DNA of 64,000 bases from Andeanibacterium fulvum (GCF_037154085.1 NZ_JBANRM010000005.1:1-64000), one strand, 5' to 3'. Positions 8,185-16,571 are shown, counted from the stretch's first letter. The notes: generated by a model not told the origin, from the letters alone. Program-made: numbers and translations.

Positions 8185-8892
8185 ATGAGCTGGACCGACG
8201 AACGGATCGCCACCCTGACCAAGATGTGGGAAGGCGGCGCCACCGCAAGCCAGATCGCTGAAGAGCTGGGCGGCGTATCGCGCAATGCCGTGATCGGCAA
8301 GGCGCACCGCCTTGGCCTGAAGTCGCGCCCCTCGCCGGTGAAGGCGAACGAGGACGGCGGCGAGAAGGCGCCTGCGCGGAAGAAGGAAACCAAGCCGCCC
8401 AAGCCGAAGGAAAAGGCGCCGCCCGCCGAAAAGCCGGTGCTGGCTGCCAAGCCCGTCGCGCCCGCGCCGCGCCCGGTGGCCGAGAAGCCCGCCGCCCCGG
8501 CCAGCGCTTCTGCCACGCCGAGCCAGCCGCTGCCCGGCTCCACTGGCGAGCCCATGCCCAAGATCGTCTCGGTCGGCCCCGGCGGCTTCCTGCGCCAGGG
8601 CCCCGGCGACCAGCAGGCCCCGATCCCGCCCGCCCCGCCGCGCCGCCTGGTGCCCGCCAAGCCGAGCCCGGAAATCGCGGACAAGACCAGCCTGCTCGAT
8701 CTGAACGACCGGGTCTGCCGCTGGCCGATGGGCCATCCGGGCGAACCCGACTTCCACTTCTGCGGCGAGAAGGTGAACCCCGGCTTCCCCTATTGCGTGG
8801 AACATTGCGGCCGCGCCTATCAGGCCCAGCTGCCGCGCGGTGCCCGCCGTCCCCCTCCGCCCCTGCCCTTCGGCGGCCCGCGAGTGCGCTGA
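8185..8892 (+). CDS. gcrA: Cell-cycle regulator GcrA
   Basis: The 235-aa protein opens with MSWTDERIATLTKMW and a helix-turn-helix (ASQIAEELGGVSRNAVIGKA), the N-terminal domain by which GcrA binds GANTC sites methylated by CcrM and contacts sigma-70. The C-terminus carries the conserved cysteine-rich region (DRVCRWPMGHPGE ... FCGEKVNPGFPYCVEHCGRA). Between them is an unusually long linker of about 120 residues rich in Pro, Ala and Lys, which makes it longer than Caulobacter GcrA (173 aa). ATG 8185 was preferred over TTG 8173. A strong terminator follows. Confidence 0.94.
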   Translation: MSWTDERIATLTKMWEGGATASQIAEELGGVSRNAVIGKAHRLGLKSRPSPVKANEDGGEKAPARKKETKPPKPKEKAPPAEKPVLAAKPVAPAPRPVAEKPAAPASASATPSQPLPGSTGEPMPKIVSVGPGGFLRQGPGDQQAPIPPAPPRRLVPAKPSPEIADKTSLLDLNDRVCRWPMGHPGEPDFHFCGEKVNPGFPYCVEHCGRAYQAQLPRGARRPPPPLPFGGPRVR

Positions 8893-8920
8893 GGGTTTGA
8901 GGCAGTAATACCGATTCGAA

Positions 8921-8954
8921 AGGCGCCCCGGAGATCATTCGGGGCGCCTTTTTC
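8921..8954 (+). terminator. Intrinsic terminator of gcrA
   Basis: Stem AGGCGCCCC (8921-8929) pairs with GGGGCGCCT (8941-8949) and is followed by a run of T residues. It lies about 30 bp past the gcrA stop. Confidence 0.9.
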
Positions 8955-8963
8955 GTCGTCCTT

Positions 8964-9044
8964 CGTCGTCCCGGACTTGATCCGGGACCGCTGCGATCCG
9001 GGCGCCCAGCCGCCAGCGATCCCGGCGTGCGCCGGGATGACGAG
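8964..9044. repeat. REP-like element, CGTC-CCGGACTTGATCCGGGA type
   Basis: Two imperfect palindromic cores, CCCGGACTTGATCCGGGAC and ATCCCGGCGTGCGCCGGGAT, are bounded by CGTCGTC and GATGACG ends. This is the layout of the short intergenic repeats common in sphingomonads. It directly follows the gcrA terminator, and a partial third CCGGGATGAC follows at about 9049. Confidence 0.7.
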
Positions 9045-9133
9045 GGGGCCGGGATGACAAAGTAGGCAGACAAACCCCATCCTCCGCTGGCGAATGCGGA
9101 ATAACGCCGGGGGGAGAAAACCAGTCGGACGGG

Positions 9134-9424
9134 TCCGGGCCGGTGTTTCGGGGCGCCCGCATGGGAGCCCGGTGACGCGGTTTTGTCTGCGAATGGCGGG
9201 TAAAGTCCGCGAGAACTCGCCGCTCGGCCCTTTCCGGCTCAGACGGGGGGCGACGAAGGGCTCGCAAGTGAGCCGCCCCCGGCGCTACCCGCGCGGCCCG
9301 CGCCGTGACATTCGGCGAGAGCCGGCGCCTGTGCCGGCAGAAGGTGCGGACGCTTCCGTGAAAGGCGAGCGAGGCGTTGCTATCCGCCTCACCTCACCCG
9401 GCTCACCCGAAACGCCGGCCCGGA
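9134..9424. ncRNA. Candidate large structured RNA in an orphan interval
   Basis: There is no credible gene from 8893 to 9717. The ends of this segment pair over a long range. Bases 9134-9152 are complementary to 9406-9424 (19 positions, one wobble), and 9165-9175 to 9394-9404 (10 of 11), with a 12-nt bulge on one side only. Inside lie stable hairpins: 9259-9263/9270-9274 enclosed by 9246-9251/9275-9280, then 9321-9326/9333-9338, and 9371-9376/9385-9390. A 158-codon frame crosses the region on the plus strand, but it is Arg/Pro/Gly-rich and runs into a repeat. Strand, promoter and identity are unknown; signature sequences of RNase P RNA, tmRNA and SRP RNA were looked for and not found. Confidence 0.45.
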
Positions 9425-9558
9425 AACGGAGGAGCACAAGAGCGAAGCGCAAAGCGCCCCCGACCCGCCGCTGGTGCCAGTTGGTTACTGGCGGACAGCC
9501 ATATAGCCAATATGGTTCGTTTTGTCAAGATGGAGAACCAAATTCTTCAATCCTCACC

Positions 9559-9708
9559 CGTTCGTCCTGAGCCTGTCGAAGGACACGCGCCAGCGCTTGC
9601 CCAACAAAGGGATATGGGGCTGACGGTTTCCCGTGTCCTTCGACAGGCTCAGGATGAGCGGGCGTGGTGGCTCGGGCTAAGGATTCTACTCACTTACCTT
9701 CGTCATTC
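9559..9708. repeat. Composite repeat: GTCCTGAGCCTGTCGAAGGA element plus spacer
   Basis: Bases 9559-9661 form a palindromic element whose outer arms (CGTCCTGAGCCTGTCGAAGG and its complement ending in AGGATGAGCGG) enclose about 40 nt. It is followed by a spacer to about 9698 and then the first bases of a CGTCATTCCC element, broken off at the 3' end of the VOC gene. The same order occurs inverted at 47040-47197 with near-identical spacer and loop. A single element of this family is at 31354-31455. Confidence 0.85.
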
Positions 9709-9717
9709 CCCCGCAAC

Positions 9718-10173
9718 CTAGTTGCCCGGAACCGCAGGCACCACGGGTTTGCCATCCTTCCACTCGATCAGGCCCACCCGGTTGCCCGCAGGATCGGTAA
9801 TCATGCCGAGCACGACCACGCCGGGAACTTCCAGCCGGGGGAACACCACCGCCCCTCCAAGCTCCATTGCCTGTGCCTGCGCGGCGGTAACGTCCACCAC
9901 GCCGAAATAGAGCGCGCTGCCGGTTTCCGGGCCGAGATTGGGCGGTTCGACCTGCAGCATCCCGCTCATGGCCGGCTGGGCGGGAATGGTCAGGCTGCCA
10001 TCCTCGCCGATGGTCCAGCCGAACATCCCGGCATAAAAGGCACGCTGTTTTGCCAGGTCAGGCCCGGCGATGTGGAAATAGACCAGCGGCGCGGGCATTT
10101 CAGGCTGGGCCTGCGCCGAAGCCGGGGCAGCCAGAAAGGCCAGACCCGCCAGAACCACAACCTTTGCCCGCAT
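9718..10173 (-). CDS. Exported VOC-fold (glyoxalase-like) protein
   Basis: This 151-aa protein combines an N-terminal signal peptide (VVVLAGLAFLAAPASAQAQ, cleavage near residue 22) with one vicinal-oxygen-chelate domain of about 115 residues. The typical VOC pattern is visible: F.I.GPDLAKQRAFYAGMFGW at the start of the domain and ITDPAGNRVGLIEW at its end. A periplasmic location is unusual for VOC proteins. No metal-ligand set can be assigned with certainty. The 3' end abuts a truncated repeat at 9700-9710, so the repeat may have inserted next to the stop codon. Confidence 0.82.
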   Translation of the reverse strand: MRAKVVVLAGLAFLAAPASAQAQPEMPAPLVYFHIAGPDLAKQRAFYAGMFGWTIGEDGSLTIPAQPAMSGMLQVEPPNLGPETGSALYFGVVDVTAAQAQAMELGGAVVFPRLEVPGVVVLGMITDPAGNRVGLIEWKDGKPVVPAVPGN

Positions 10174-10189
10174 CGCCGGTCTCCATCGG

Positions 10190-11137
10190 TCAGTTGCGTT
10201 CGCTGGAGCTGAATGCCAGCCCGCCGCCCTCGGCGTCCTCTTCCCTTACCACGGGGCGGTTACCGGTGGCGAGGAGGTTGCGGGCCATGTCGGCGCGCAT
10301 GCTCTCGAACACCACCCGGCCCTGCGGCGGTTCCTGCTGCGGGAAAGCTTCTTCCATCTCGCGATTGCGCTGCTGGACTTCGGGCAGGAATTCGCGGTTG
10401 GTGAAGATGTGGAAGCGATTTTCCCTGATCGCGTCCACCACGGCGCGGCCGGTGTCGAGCGGATCGATCGCCGCGCGGGCGGCATCCCACAGGGCCTTCT
10501 GGAAGGTGCCCGCCGCTTCCTCGTTGAAGTCGGTTTCCGGCTCGTCCTCGGGCGGATGAAGCATGCCGGTGCGCGTGGCGCCGGGGAACAGGCAGGACAC
10601 GCCGATACCCAACGGCGCCAGCTGCATCCGCAGGCTCTCCGCATAACCGCGCACGGCATATTTCGAGGTGGAATAGGCGGCAAAGCCCGGCAGCGGCACG
10701 ATCCCGGCCATGGAGGAGGTGCAGACCACATGCCCGCCCTCGCCCTGCGCCTTGATGATCGGCACCACGATCTTGCTGCCATTGATGACCCCGCCCAAAT
10801 TGACAGCCATCACGCGGTCGAAATCGGTGAAATCGGGATCGTCGGCCGTACCGCCGCCATTGATCCCGGCATTGTTGCACAACACGTGGATCTTGCCGAA
10901 CACGTCGAGCGCCTCGTCCACCGCGGCCTTCAGATTGGCCCGGTCGGCCACGTCGGTGCGGATAAAATGGGCGGCGTTATTGCCCTTGAGCGCGGCCCTG
11001 GCGTTCTCGATGTGAGACGTGCTCCAGTCGGCCACTACCACCTTCATCCCCTCGGCCAGAAAGGCGCGGACCATGCCGAAGCCGATCCCGTTCGCGCCGC
11101 CTGTGATGAAGGCCACCTTGCCTGTCAGTTCCTGCAT
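10190..11137 (-). CDS. SDR-family oxidoreductase
   Basis: This 315-aa classical short-chain dehydrogenase has the NAD(P)-binding motif TGGANGIG near residues 12-19, NNAG near 91, and the catalytic Ser ... YSTSK (Tyr-x-x-x-Lys). The C-terminal 60 residues extend beyond the usual 250-aa SDR core and are charged. ATG 11137 (MQELTGKVAF) has a GGAGAGGAAC site upstream. It lies in the same orientation as the SDR at 11259 and is a diverged paralogue of it; a REP-like element separates them. The substrate is not predictable. Confidence 0.9.
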   Translation of the reverse strand: MQELTGKVAFITGGANGIGFGMVRAFLAEGMKVVVADWSTSHIENARAALKGNNAAHFIRTDVADRANLKAAVDEALDVFGKIHVLCNNAGINGGGTADDPDFTDFDRVMAVNLGGVINGSKIVVPIIKAQGEGGHVVCTSSMAGIVPLPGFAAYSTSKYAVRGYAESLRMQLAPLGIGVSCLFPGATRTGMLHPPEDEPETDFNEEAAGTFQKALWDAARAAIDPLDTGRAVVDAIRENRFHIFTNREFLPEVQQRNREMEEAFPQQEPPQGRVVFESMRADMARNLLATGNRPVVREEDAEGGGLAFSSSERN

Positions 11138-11160
11138 GTTGTTCCTCTCCGTTTGTCTTT

Positions 11161-11254
11161 CGTCATTGCGAGGAGGCAAGGCCGACGAAGCAATCCATGG
11201 CTCAAAGCGTTACGCCCTGGATTGCCACGGGGCCTCCGGCCCCTCGCAATGACG
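11161..11254. repeat. REP-like element, CGTCATTGCGAG type
   Basis: The ends CGTCATTGCGAGG and CCCTCGCAATGACG are inverted copies, with inner GAAGCAATCCA / TGGATTGCCAC arms. The 94-bp element fills the gap between the two SDR genes. It is the only copy of this family in the window. Confidence 0.85.
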
Positions 11255-11258
11255 CGTA

Positions 11259-12131
11259 TTATTCTTCTTCCCGATAGTTCCCGAAGCTGTCGACCACTTC
11301 CATCCGGTCGGGCGTGGCGTCCAGCACGGCCTGGGCGCGGGCGCGCATGGCATCCTTGTACATGCCGTGCGTTACGACATAGGTGGTGTTGGCAAGGATC
11401 GCCTCGGCCACCAGATTGCCGACATCCACCGGCTCCATCCAGTTGTCGCCCACGATCCGGCGGGCGAGCTTCTTCTCGCTGGCCGTGAAGCCGCTGCCTT
11501 CGCGCAGATGCGCGGGCCGGTTGTCGATCGTCTCATGGATATTGGACTTCACCGGGCCCGGCAGCAGGATCGAAACGCCGATATCGTGCTGGGCCAGTTC
11601 GCCCTTGGCCGCTTCGCAGAAATGGCACACGGCGGCCTTGCTGGCGGCATAGATCGCCATTTGCGGCGGCATCACCACTTCGGCGGCAAGGCTGGCGGTG
11701 GAAACGATGTGCCCGCCCCGGCCATGGGCCACCATCTGCGGCAGGAATTCGGTGAAGCCGTTGATCACCCCGCCGACATTCACGCCGAAACCGAAGTCGT
11801 AATCGGCATAGGTCGCTTCCAGCAGCGGGCCTTCCAGCCCGACGCCGGCATTGTTTACCAGAATGTCGATCCCGCCGAACTCATCGAGCATCTTCTTGGC
11901 GGCCTCGCGATATTGCTCGCGATTGGTGACATCGAGCTGGAGCGCGGAGACGGCATTGGACCTGCCGCCGCCCGCGAACTCCGCCAGTGCATGGTCGATA
12001 TGATCCTGCCGCAAATCGGCAATCACCACCTGCGCGCCGCGTTCGACCAGCACCTTGGAGATGCCGAGCCCGATCCCGCTCGCTCCGCCGGTGATGAACG
12101 CAATTTTTCCTTCGAATGACTGAATCGGCAT
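11259..12131 (-). CDS. SDR-family oxidoreductase
   Basis: This 290-aa short-chain dehydrogenase has TGGASGIG near residues 14-21, the acidic end of beta-2 (IADLRQD), NNAG near 93, a Ser-Tyr-x-x-x-Lys set (STASLA ... YAASKAA) and a C-terminal tail of about 45 residues. It resembles the neighbour at 10190-11137 in length and in the MPP/GPV loop. It may have arisen by duplication. Nothing nearby identifies the substrate. Confidence 0.9.
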   Translation of the reverse strand: MPIQSFEGKIAFITGGASGIGLGISKVLVERGAQVVIADLRQDHIDHALAEFAGGGRSNAVSALQLDVTNREQYREAAKKMLDEFGGIDILVNNAGVGLEGPLLEATYADYDFGFGVNVGGVINGFTEFLPQMVAHGRGGHIVSTASLAAEVVMPPQMAIYAASKAAVCHFCEAAKGELAQHDIGVSILLPGPVKSNIHETIDNRPAHLREGSGFTASEKKLARRIVGDNWMEPVDVGNLVAEAILANTTYVVTHGMYKDAMRARAQAVLDATPDRMEVVDSFGNYREEE

Positions 12132-12241
12132 CGACTGCTCCCGTTAGGTATTTGCATGAATTTGGCAGAGCCGGAGCGCAGCGTCCATGGACAGGAACGA
12201 AGCGCCGCACGGTTCGGCCCACTCGCTCAGGCAGCCCCGGT

Positions 12242-13018
12242 TCAGACGGCCCGCCCGCTCTCGGGCAGCAGGAACACCACATAGCCTTTGAAATGCGGGT
12301 CATTCGCCAGCCCTTTGGGCGCGCGCCATTCCCCGCCATCCACCAGCGCCACCTTGTAGGGCAGGCACAGGCGGGAAAGGGAAGCAAGATAGCTTTCATA
12401 GCCCGGAATGGTCGTGCGGCCCTGATAGGTCTGCACCACGATCTCATCCACCACAGTGCCCAGCTTCGCCAGCGCGGCGGGATCGCCATTGGCGCTCCAG
12501 TCCATCAACCCGGTGATCGAAAGCCGCATCCCCCGGGGCAGGTCGCTGCGCAAGTGCTGGAGGAATTGCGCATAGCGATCGAGGTGGAGCGTGGCGGAAT
12601 CGAAGTCGATCTGCACCCCGCGCAGATTGGCCCCGGCGGCCTGCCAGCGGGCGATCTCGCGCAGCAGCTGGCGGGTCACTTCCGGCGTCCAGTCGATCCG
12701 CTCCACCCGCAGCACCAGCCAGACATCGGCATGGCTGGCACGGGGCGGCTGCGGACGCAGGGGGACGAAGCGCGAATTATCGGCCGCGCGCACTTCGCCC
12801 GCCAGCACATAGACCGTCCTTGCCCGATCCAGTTCGGACGGGGGTTTCACTCCGGCCCACAGGAAGAAGGCATCATGGGCAGAGGCGCTGACCCGGCCCG
12901 CATCGGGCGTGCCCTGCCCGCATGCCGTCAGCAGCAGGGCTGCCACCAGCGCCGCGAGCCGGAAGGGGCGCGCCCTACCAGTAATATTCCAGCTCCCTTG
13001 CCCATTTCGTATCGGCAT
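12242..13018 (-). CDS. DUF3142 lipoprotein
   Basis: This 258-aa protein has a short basic N-terminus, a hydrophobic segment and the lipobox LLTACGQG (Cys near 33), so it is a predicted lipoprotein. The rest matches what I recall of DUF3142, a TIM-barrel-like domain: the string GVQIDFDSATLHLDRYAQFL carries conserved acidic residues, and VDEIVVQTYQG follows. The ATG at 13018 overlaps the end of the 718-aa gene upstream by 44 bp, and no better in-frame start exists before the signal sequence. The two genes should be co-translated and probably act together in the periplasm. Confidence 0.78.
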   Translation of the reverse strand: MPIRNGQGSWNITGRARPFRLAALVAALLLTACGQGTPDAGRVSASAHDAFFLWAGVKPPSELDRARTVYVLAGEVRAADNSRFVPLRPQPPRASHADVWLVLRVERIDWTPEVTRQLLREIARWQAAGANLRGVQIDFDSATLHLDRYAQFLQHLRSDLPRGMRLSITGLMDWSANGDPAALAKLGTVVDEIVVQTYQGRTTIPGYESYLASLSRLCLPYKVALVDGGEWRAPKGLANDPHFKGYVVFLLPESGRAV

Positions 13019-15131
13019 ATTGGCGCTTCAGCGTGTTGAACCATGCCTTGCGCTGTTCGATGGCCACTTCATCCCCGCCGCAGCTATTGTTGCCCGAGGG
13101 GGCATAGCAGCGCACCGCGCGGTAGAGCGCATAGGCCTTGTCGCCCCGTGCCGCGGCGGGATCGGCGATGATCGCGCTGTAGAAGCTGCCGCGCGGGATC
13201 GGCGTGCCGGGGAACAGTTCCTTCCCGCTGCCGAGCGAACCGGCCTCCGACCTGCCGTAATCGAGATAGAAATCGTCGAAGCCGTTGAGGCGATAGAACT
13301 CGCCCAGGCACAGGCGGCCCTTCACGTCCCTGGCGTTCTTCGCCAGCGCCGCCGCCGTCTGGCCGAGCGTGGGGCAGGTATAGCCGTCGCTGAACCGCCC
13401 CGTGGCGAACAGGCCGACCGGCACCGTTTCGGACGTAGACAGACTCCACAGCCCGCCTTCCACATCCGCGCCCGCCGGCACCAGCGGCAGGTCCTTCAGG
13501 AACCCGGCATAGAAACCGCGCGAGAGCTGCTTGTAGAGCAGAGTGAACAGCGCCAGCTGCCGTTCCTCCACAGGGCGGGCGGCATTGCCCGCTTCCTTGC
13601 GCAATATGTCAGGCCCGATGGTCCTTTCGATCAGCAGCTTGCGGATCATCCCGTCCTGCACCGGGGAATCCGCGCCGAACACCTTGCCGGCCTGCCCGGC
13701 ACGATCCCAGTGAAGCGCGAGGCCAAGCTCGGCCGTGGGCCGCTGATACAGGCCGCCCGATCCGCCGATCAGCCGCCGCCAGAAGGCTTCCTCGCCAGGG
13801 TGCTCCAATGCGGCCAGTGCCTGCCCGCGCAGCACCTGACGGCTGAAATCGAGCGCCGAATGGGCCGTGGTGGCAGTGGCATCGGGAATGCGCTCCAGCA
13901 CGTCCTGCGCATTGCCGCCGATATAGAAGGACCAGTTCGCGCGCAGGAACTGGTAGAGATCCTCCCGCCCCTTGAAGAGCGGCTCCTGCGCGGCAAGCTC
14001 GCCCTCGTCGATGGGCTTGGGGCCATAGGCATAGGCCTCTTCGCCACTTTCCGCATCCAGGCCCAGATCGCGCATCCGCATCAGATCGTAGGTGGCCAGC
14101 AGCAGCGGCGTATCGATCGCGCTTTCCGCGCCCTTGGCCAGCAGCAGCTTGTTGTCGATCTCCTCGATCAGGGCCTCTTCCAGCGCGCTGCCGGGCACCG
14201 TGGCGGCCAGCAGCGCCTCATAGGCATCGGACAGCCCGGCAAGATCGCCACCCAGCCACAGCACGCGCCGCTGCAGCCCCTTGGCCGACGCTGCATAGGC
14301 GCCCTTGGGATAGGCCTTGAGATAATCCGCCAGCGCCTTGCCCGCGCGCTGCGTGGCTGCCTTGTCGGTCGATTCCGCGCCGGAGAAGAAGCCCCAATCG
14401 TCGAAGGAAGCAGCCTGCGCCGCGTTCAGTTCCACGCGCCCCTGCATGTAGCGTGCGGTTTCCTTCACCCACGGATCGCTCGCCTGCGCCAGGGCGGCAA
14501 AGCCGCTGCGCGCAGCCTCCCAATCCTCGCCATAGAAGGCGGCGGAAGCGACGAGGTAGGAGACGAATTCCTTGCCCGGCTTGCTGGTGACGCCCACCGG
14601 CCAGGCAGGCGCCGGGGCACTGGTGCCGTCCCGCTGCCTCACCCAGTAATCCGCCCCGAAACTGGAGCAGATCGGCGCCAGCTGCGCGCGGGCGGCCAGC
14701 AAGGCATCGCGATCCGCCACGGACAGCTTGCCATTGGCCGCCACCGCTCCGGCAAAGGCAGCATCGCCGCCCTTCAGGCTGACGCAGCGGCTACCGTAAT
14801 AATCGTTATCCTCCCACTGGCTCTCCGGGTAGGAGGCCTGCGTGAAGATGTTCCAGTCAAAGAAATTGCGGCCGAAGCCCTGATCCCATTCCTGCACCGG
14901 ATAGTCGCCCGGCCTGCTCGCCAGCCCGGCCCGGTCACGCAGCAGCAGCGCGAGGTTCACCCGCGTGTCGTTGCCGGGGGACATGACGACGGAATTGGCG
15001 CAGTCCTGCCCCGCCCGGTCGAGCATCCAGCCCACCGAACAGCCATAGTCGCCGCTTGCCCCCGCCGGCCCTGCAGCCGCCCATGCGCCCGCCGCAACGC
15101 CCAGAGCCATCGCCAGCCGCCCAATCCGCAT
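12975..15131 (-). CDS. Large exported protein paired with DUF3142
   Basis: The 718-aa protein begins MRIGRLAMALGVAAGAW, a signal peptide cleaved near AGA/SGD. The mature part is all-alpha-looking with TPR-like stretches around residues 230-330 (AASAAFYGEDWEAARSGFAAL; VKETARYMQGRVELNAAQA) and several Cys pairs, including CVGWMLD-type and CYAPSGNNSCGGD. I recall this protein next to DUF3142 genes in sphingomonads but know no function. ATG 15131 was chosen because the upstream frame lacks signal-peptide character and runs into the promoter region of btaA. It is divergently transcribed from btaA. Confidence 0.75.
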   Translation of the reverse strand: MRIGRLAMALGVAAGAWAAAGPAGASGDYGCSVGWMLDRAGQDCANSVVMSPGNDTRVNLALLLRDRAGLASRPGDYPVQEWDQGFGRNFFDWNIFTQASYPESQWEDNDYYGSRCVSLKGGDAAFAGAVAANGKLSVADRDALLAARAQLAPICSSFGADYWVRQRDGTSAPAPAWPVGVTSKPGKEFVSYLVASAAFYGEDWEAARSGFAALAQASDPWVKETARYMQGRVELNAAQAASFDDWGFFSGAESTDKAATQRAGKALADYLKAYPKGAYAASAKGLQRRVLWLGGDLAGLSDAYEALLAATVPGSALEEALIEEIDNKLLLAKGAESAIDTPLLLATYDLMRMRDLGLDAESGEEAYAYGPKPIDEGELAAQEPLFKGREDLYQFLRANWSFYIGGNAQDVLERIPDATATTAHSALDFSRQVLRGQALAALEHPGEEAFWRRLIGGSGGLYQRPTAELGLALHWDRAGQAGKVFGADSPVQDGMIRKLLIERTIGPDILRKEAGNAARPVEERQLALFTLLYKQLSRGFYAGFLKDLPLVPAGADVEGGLWSLSTSETVPVGLFATGRFSDGYTCPTLGQTAAALAKNARDVKGRLCLGEFYRLNGFDDFYLDYGRSEAGSLGSGKELFPGTPIPRGSFYSAIIADPAAARGDKAYALYRAVRCYAPSGNNSCGGDEVAIEQRKAWFNTLKRQYADTKWARELEYYW

Positions 15132-15332
15132 TCCTAATCCTCCGCGCCAAGCAGGCAGGCATTTTCCCGCGCGCAATGGCATCTGGCAAGTGCGAAGCGG
15201 GCCATCAGTCTTGTGGAAATCCGCAAAACTGTAACGGTTTCGTCGCGGTAGGGTCATGCAGCGCTCATATGGGCGTCATCCGTGAAGCGGGGCGCGGCAC
15301 GGGCCGCCCCCGCGAGACAGGATATTGCTCAG

Positions 15333-16571
15333 ATGAAACGCGAAGCATCGCTCGATGCGCCTGCGGGCGGCAAGCTGATCCACGGCGCCGCCGTCAGTTC
15401 CAAGGGGCTGAACGGCACGGCCCTGCTCGAACGGGCCTTTGCCCTCGCCTTCCGGGGGCTGGTCTATCCGCAGATCTGGGAAGACCCGGAAGAGGATATG
15501 GCCGGGCTGGACGTGAAAGAGGGGGACCGGCTGGTCACCATCTCCAGCGGCGGCTGCAATGCGCTCAGCTATCTCACCGCGGGCCCCGCGCAGGTGACGG
15601 CGGTGGACCTCAATTCCGCCCATGTCGCGCTGGGCAATCTCAAGCGCGTGGCGGTGACGCATCTGCCGGATTATGCCCATTTCCGCCGCTTCTTCGGCGA
15701 TGCCGACGCGAAGGAAAATGTGCAGGCCTATCGCCGCTACATCGCCCCGCATCTCGACGAACGCTCGCGCGCCTATTGGGAAGCGCGGGACCTGATGGGC
15801 CGCAGGCGCATCTCCATCTTCGCACGCGGCGCCTATCGCTATGGCCTGCTGGGCAATTTCATCGGCCTTGCCCATTTCCTCGCCCGGCTGCACGGGGTGA
15901 ACCCGCGCGATATCCTCCAGGCCGAAGGCGTGGAAGCTCAGCGCGCCCATTTCGAAGCGCATTTCGTGCCGATCTTCGACAAGCCGCTGATCCGGCTGCT
16001 GACCAACCACCCCGCCTCGCTGTTCGGGCTGGGCATCCCGCCCGCGCAATATGACAAGCTGGCCGCCGGGCGCAGCATGGCCACCGTGCTGCGCGAAAGG
16101 CTGGAAAAGCTCGCCTGCGATTTTCCCTTCGCGGAAAACTATTTCGCCTGGCAGGCCTTTGGCCGCGCCTATGAGAAGGTCCCGCAGGCCAGCCTGCCGC
16201 CCTATCTGCAGGAACGCCATTACGATGCCCTGCGCGAACGGATCGAGCGACTGGACGTGATCCAGGCCAACATGACCGACCATCTGTTCAAGCAGGAGGC
16301 GCAGAGCGTGGACAAGTTCCTGCTGCTCGACGCGCAGGACTGGATGACCGACCGCCAGCTCAACGAGCTGTGGGGCCAGATCTGCCGCACTGCCGCCCCC
16401 GGCGCACGAGTGCTGTTCCGCACGGCGGACGAGCCTTCGCTGCTTCCCGGCAGGCTGGCGCGGGGCTTGCTGGACATGTGGGATTATCGCGAAGAGCGCT
16501 CGGCGGAACTGACGAAGCAGGATCGCTCCAGCATCTATGGCGGCACGCATCTCTATGTCCGGCGCGACTGA
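15333..16571 (+). CDS. btaA: BtaA: DAG 3-amino-3-carboxypropyltransferase (DUF3419)
   Basis: This 412-aa protein matches BtaA, which moves the aminocarboxypropyl group of S-adenosylmethionine onto diacylglycerol to give diacylglycerylhomoserine. The SAM-site region is visible: VTISSGGCNALSYL, then VTAVDLNSAHVAL. YPQIWEDPEEDM near residue 48 is the family's N-terminal signature. Length is normal. ATG 15333 was preferred to an upstream in-frame GTG (15282). The gene overlaps btaB at its end, so this is a two-gene betaine lipid (DGTS) operon. Bacterial DGTS synthesis is usually induced by phosphate limitation, but no Pho box was identified here. Confidence 0.93.
   Translation: MKREASLDAPAGGKLIHGAAVSSKGLNGTALLERAFALAFRGLVYPQIWEDPEEDMAGLDVKEGDRLVTISSGGCNALSYLTAGPAQVTAVDLNSAHVALGNLKRVAVTHLPDYAHFRRFFGDADAKENVQAYRRYIAPHLDERSRAYWEARDLMGRRRISIFARGAYRYGLLGNFIGLAHFLARLHGVNPRDILQAEGVEAQRAHFEAHFVPIFDKPLIRLLTNHPASLFGLGIPPAQYDKLAAGRSMATVLRERLEKLACDFPFAENYFAWQAFGRAYEKVPQASLPPYLQERHYDALRERIERLDVIQANMTDHLFKQEAQSVDKFLLLDAQDWMTDRQLNELWGQICRTAAPGARVLFRTADEPSLLPGRLARGLLDMWDYREERSAELTKQDRSSIYGGTHLYVRRD

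Noticed and set aside
9050..9530. RNase P RNA, tmRNA or SRP RNA
   Set aside because: Looked for the GAGGAAAGTC core, an alphaproteobacterial tag-coding sequence and the SRP tetraloop region on both strands; none was present.
9094..9570. 158-codon plus-strand frame MRNNAGGRKPVG...
   Set aside because: Composition is dominated by Arg, Pro, Gly and Ser. It runs into a known repeat at its 3' end and has no convincing ribosome binding site, and the region is better explained by nested base pairing. Kept only as an alternative to the RNA call.
10190..12131. Catabolic operon of two SDRs
   Set aside because: The genes are separated by a REP-like element and have no shared pathway neighbour; only similarity of fold supports a link.
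12909..15137. 742-codon plus-strand frame
   Set aside because: Antisense to the 718-aa exported protein and DUF3142 gene; no signal, domain or start context.
15276..16550. 424-codon minus-strand frame
   Set aside because: Antisense to btaA, which carries family motifs.
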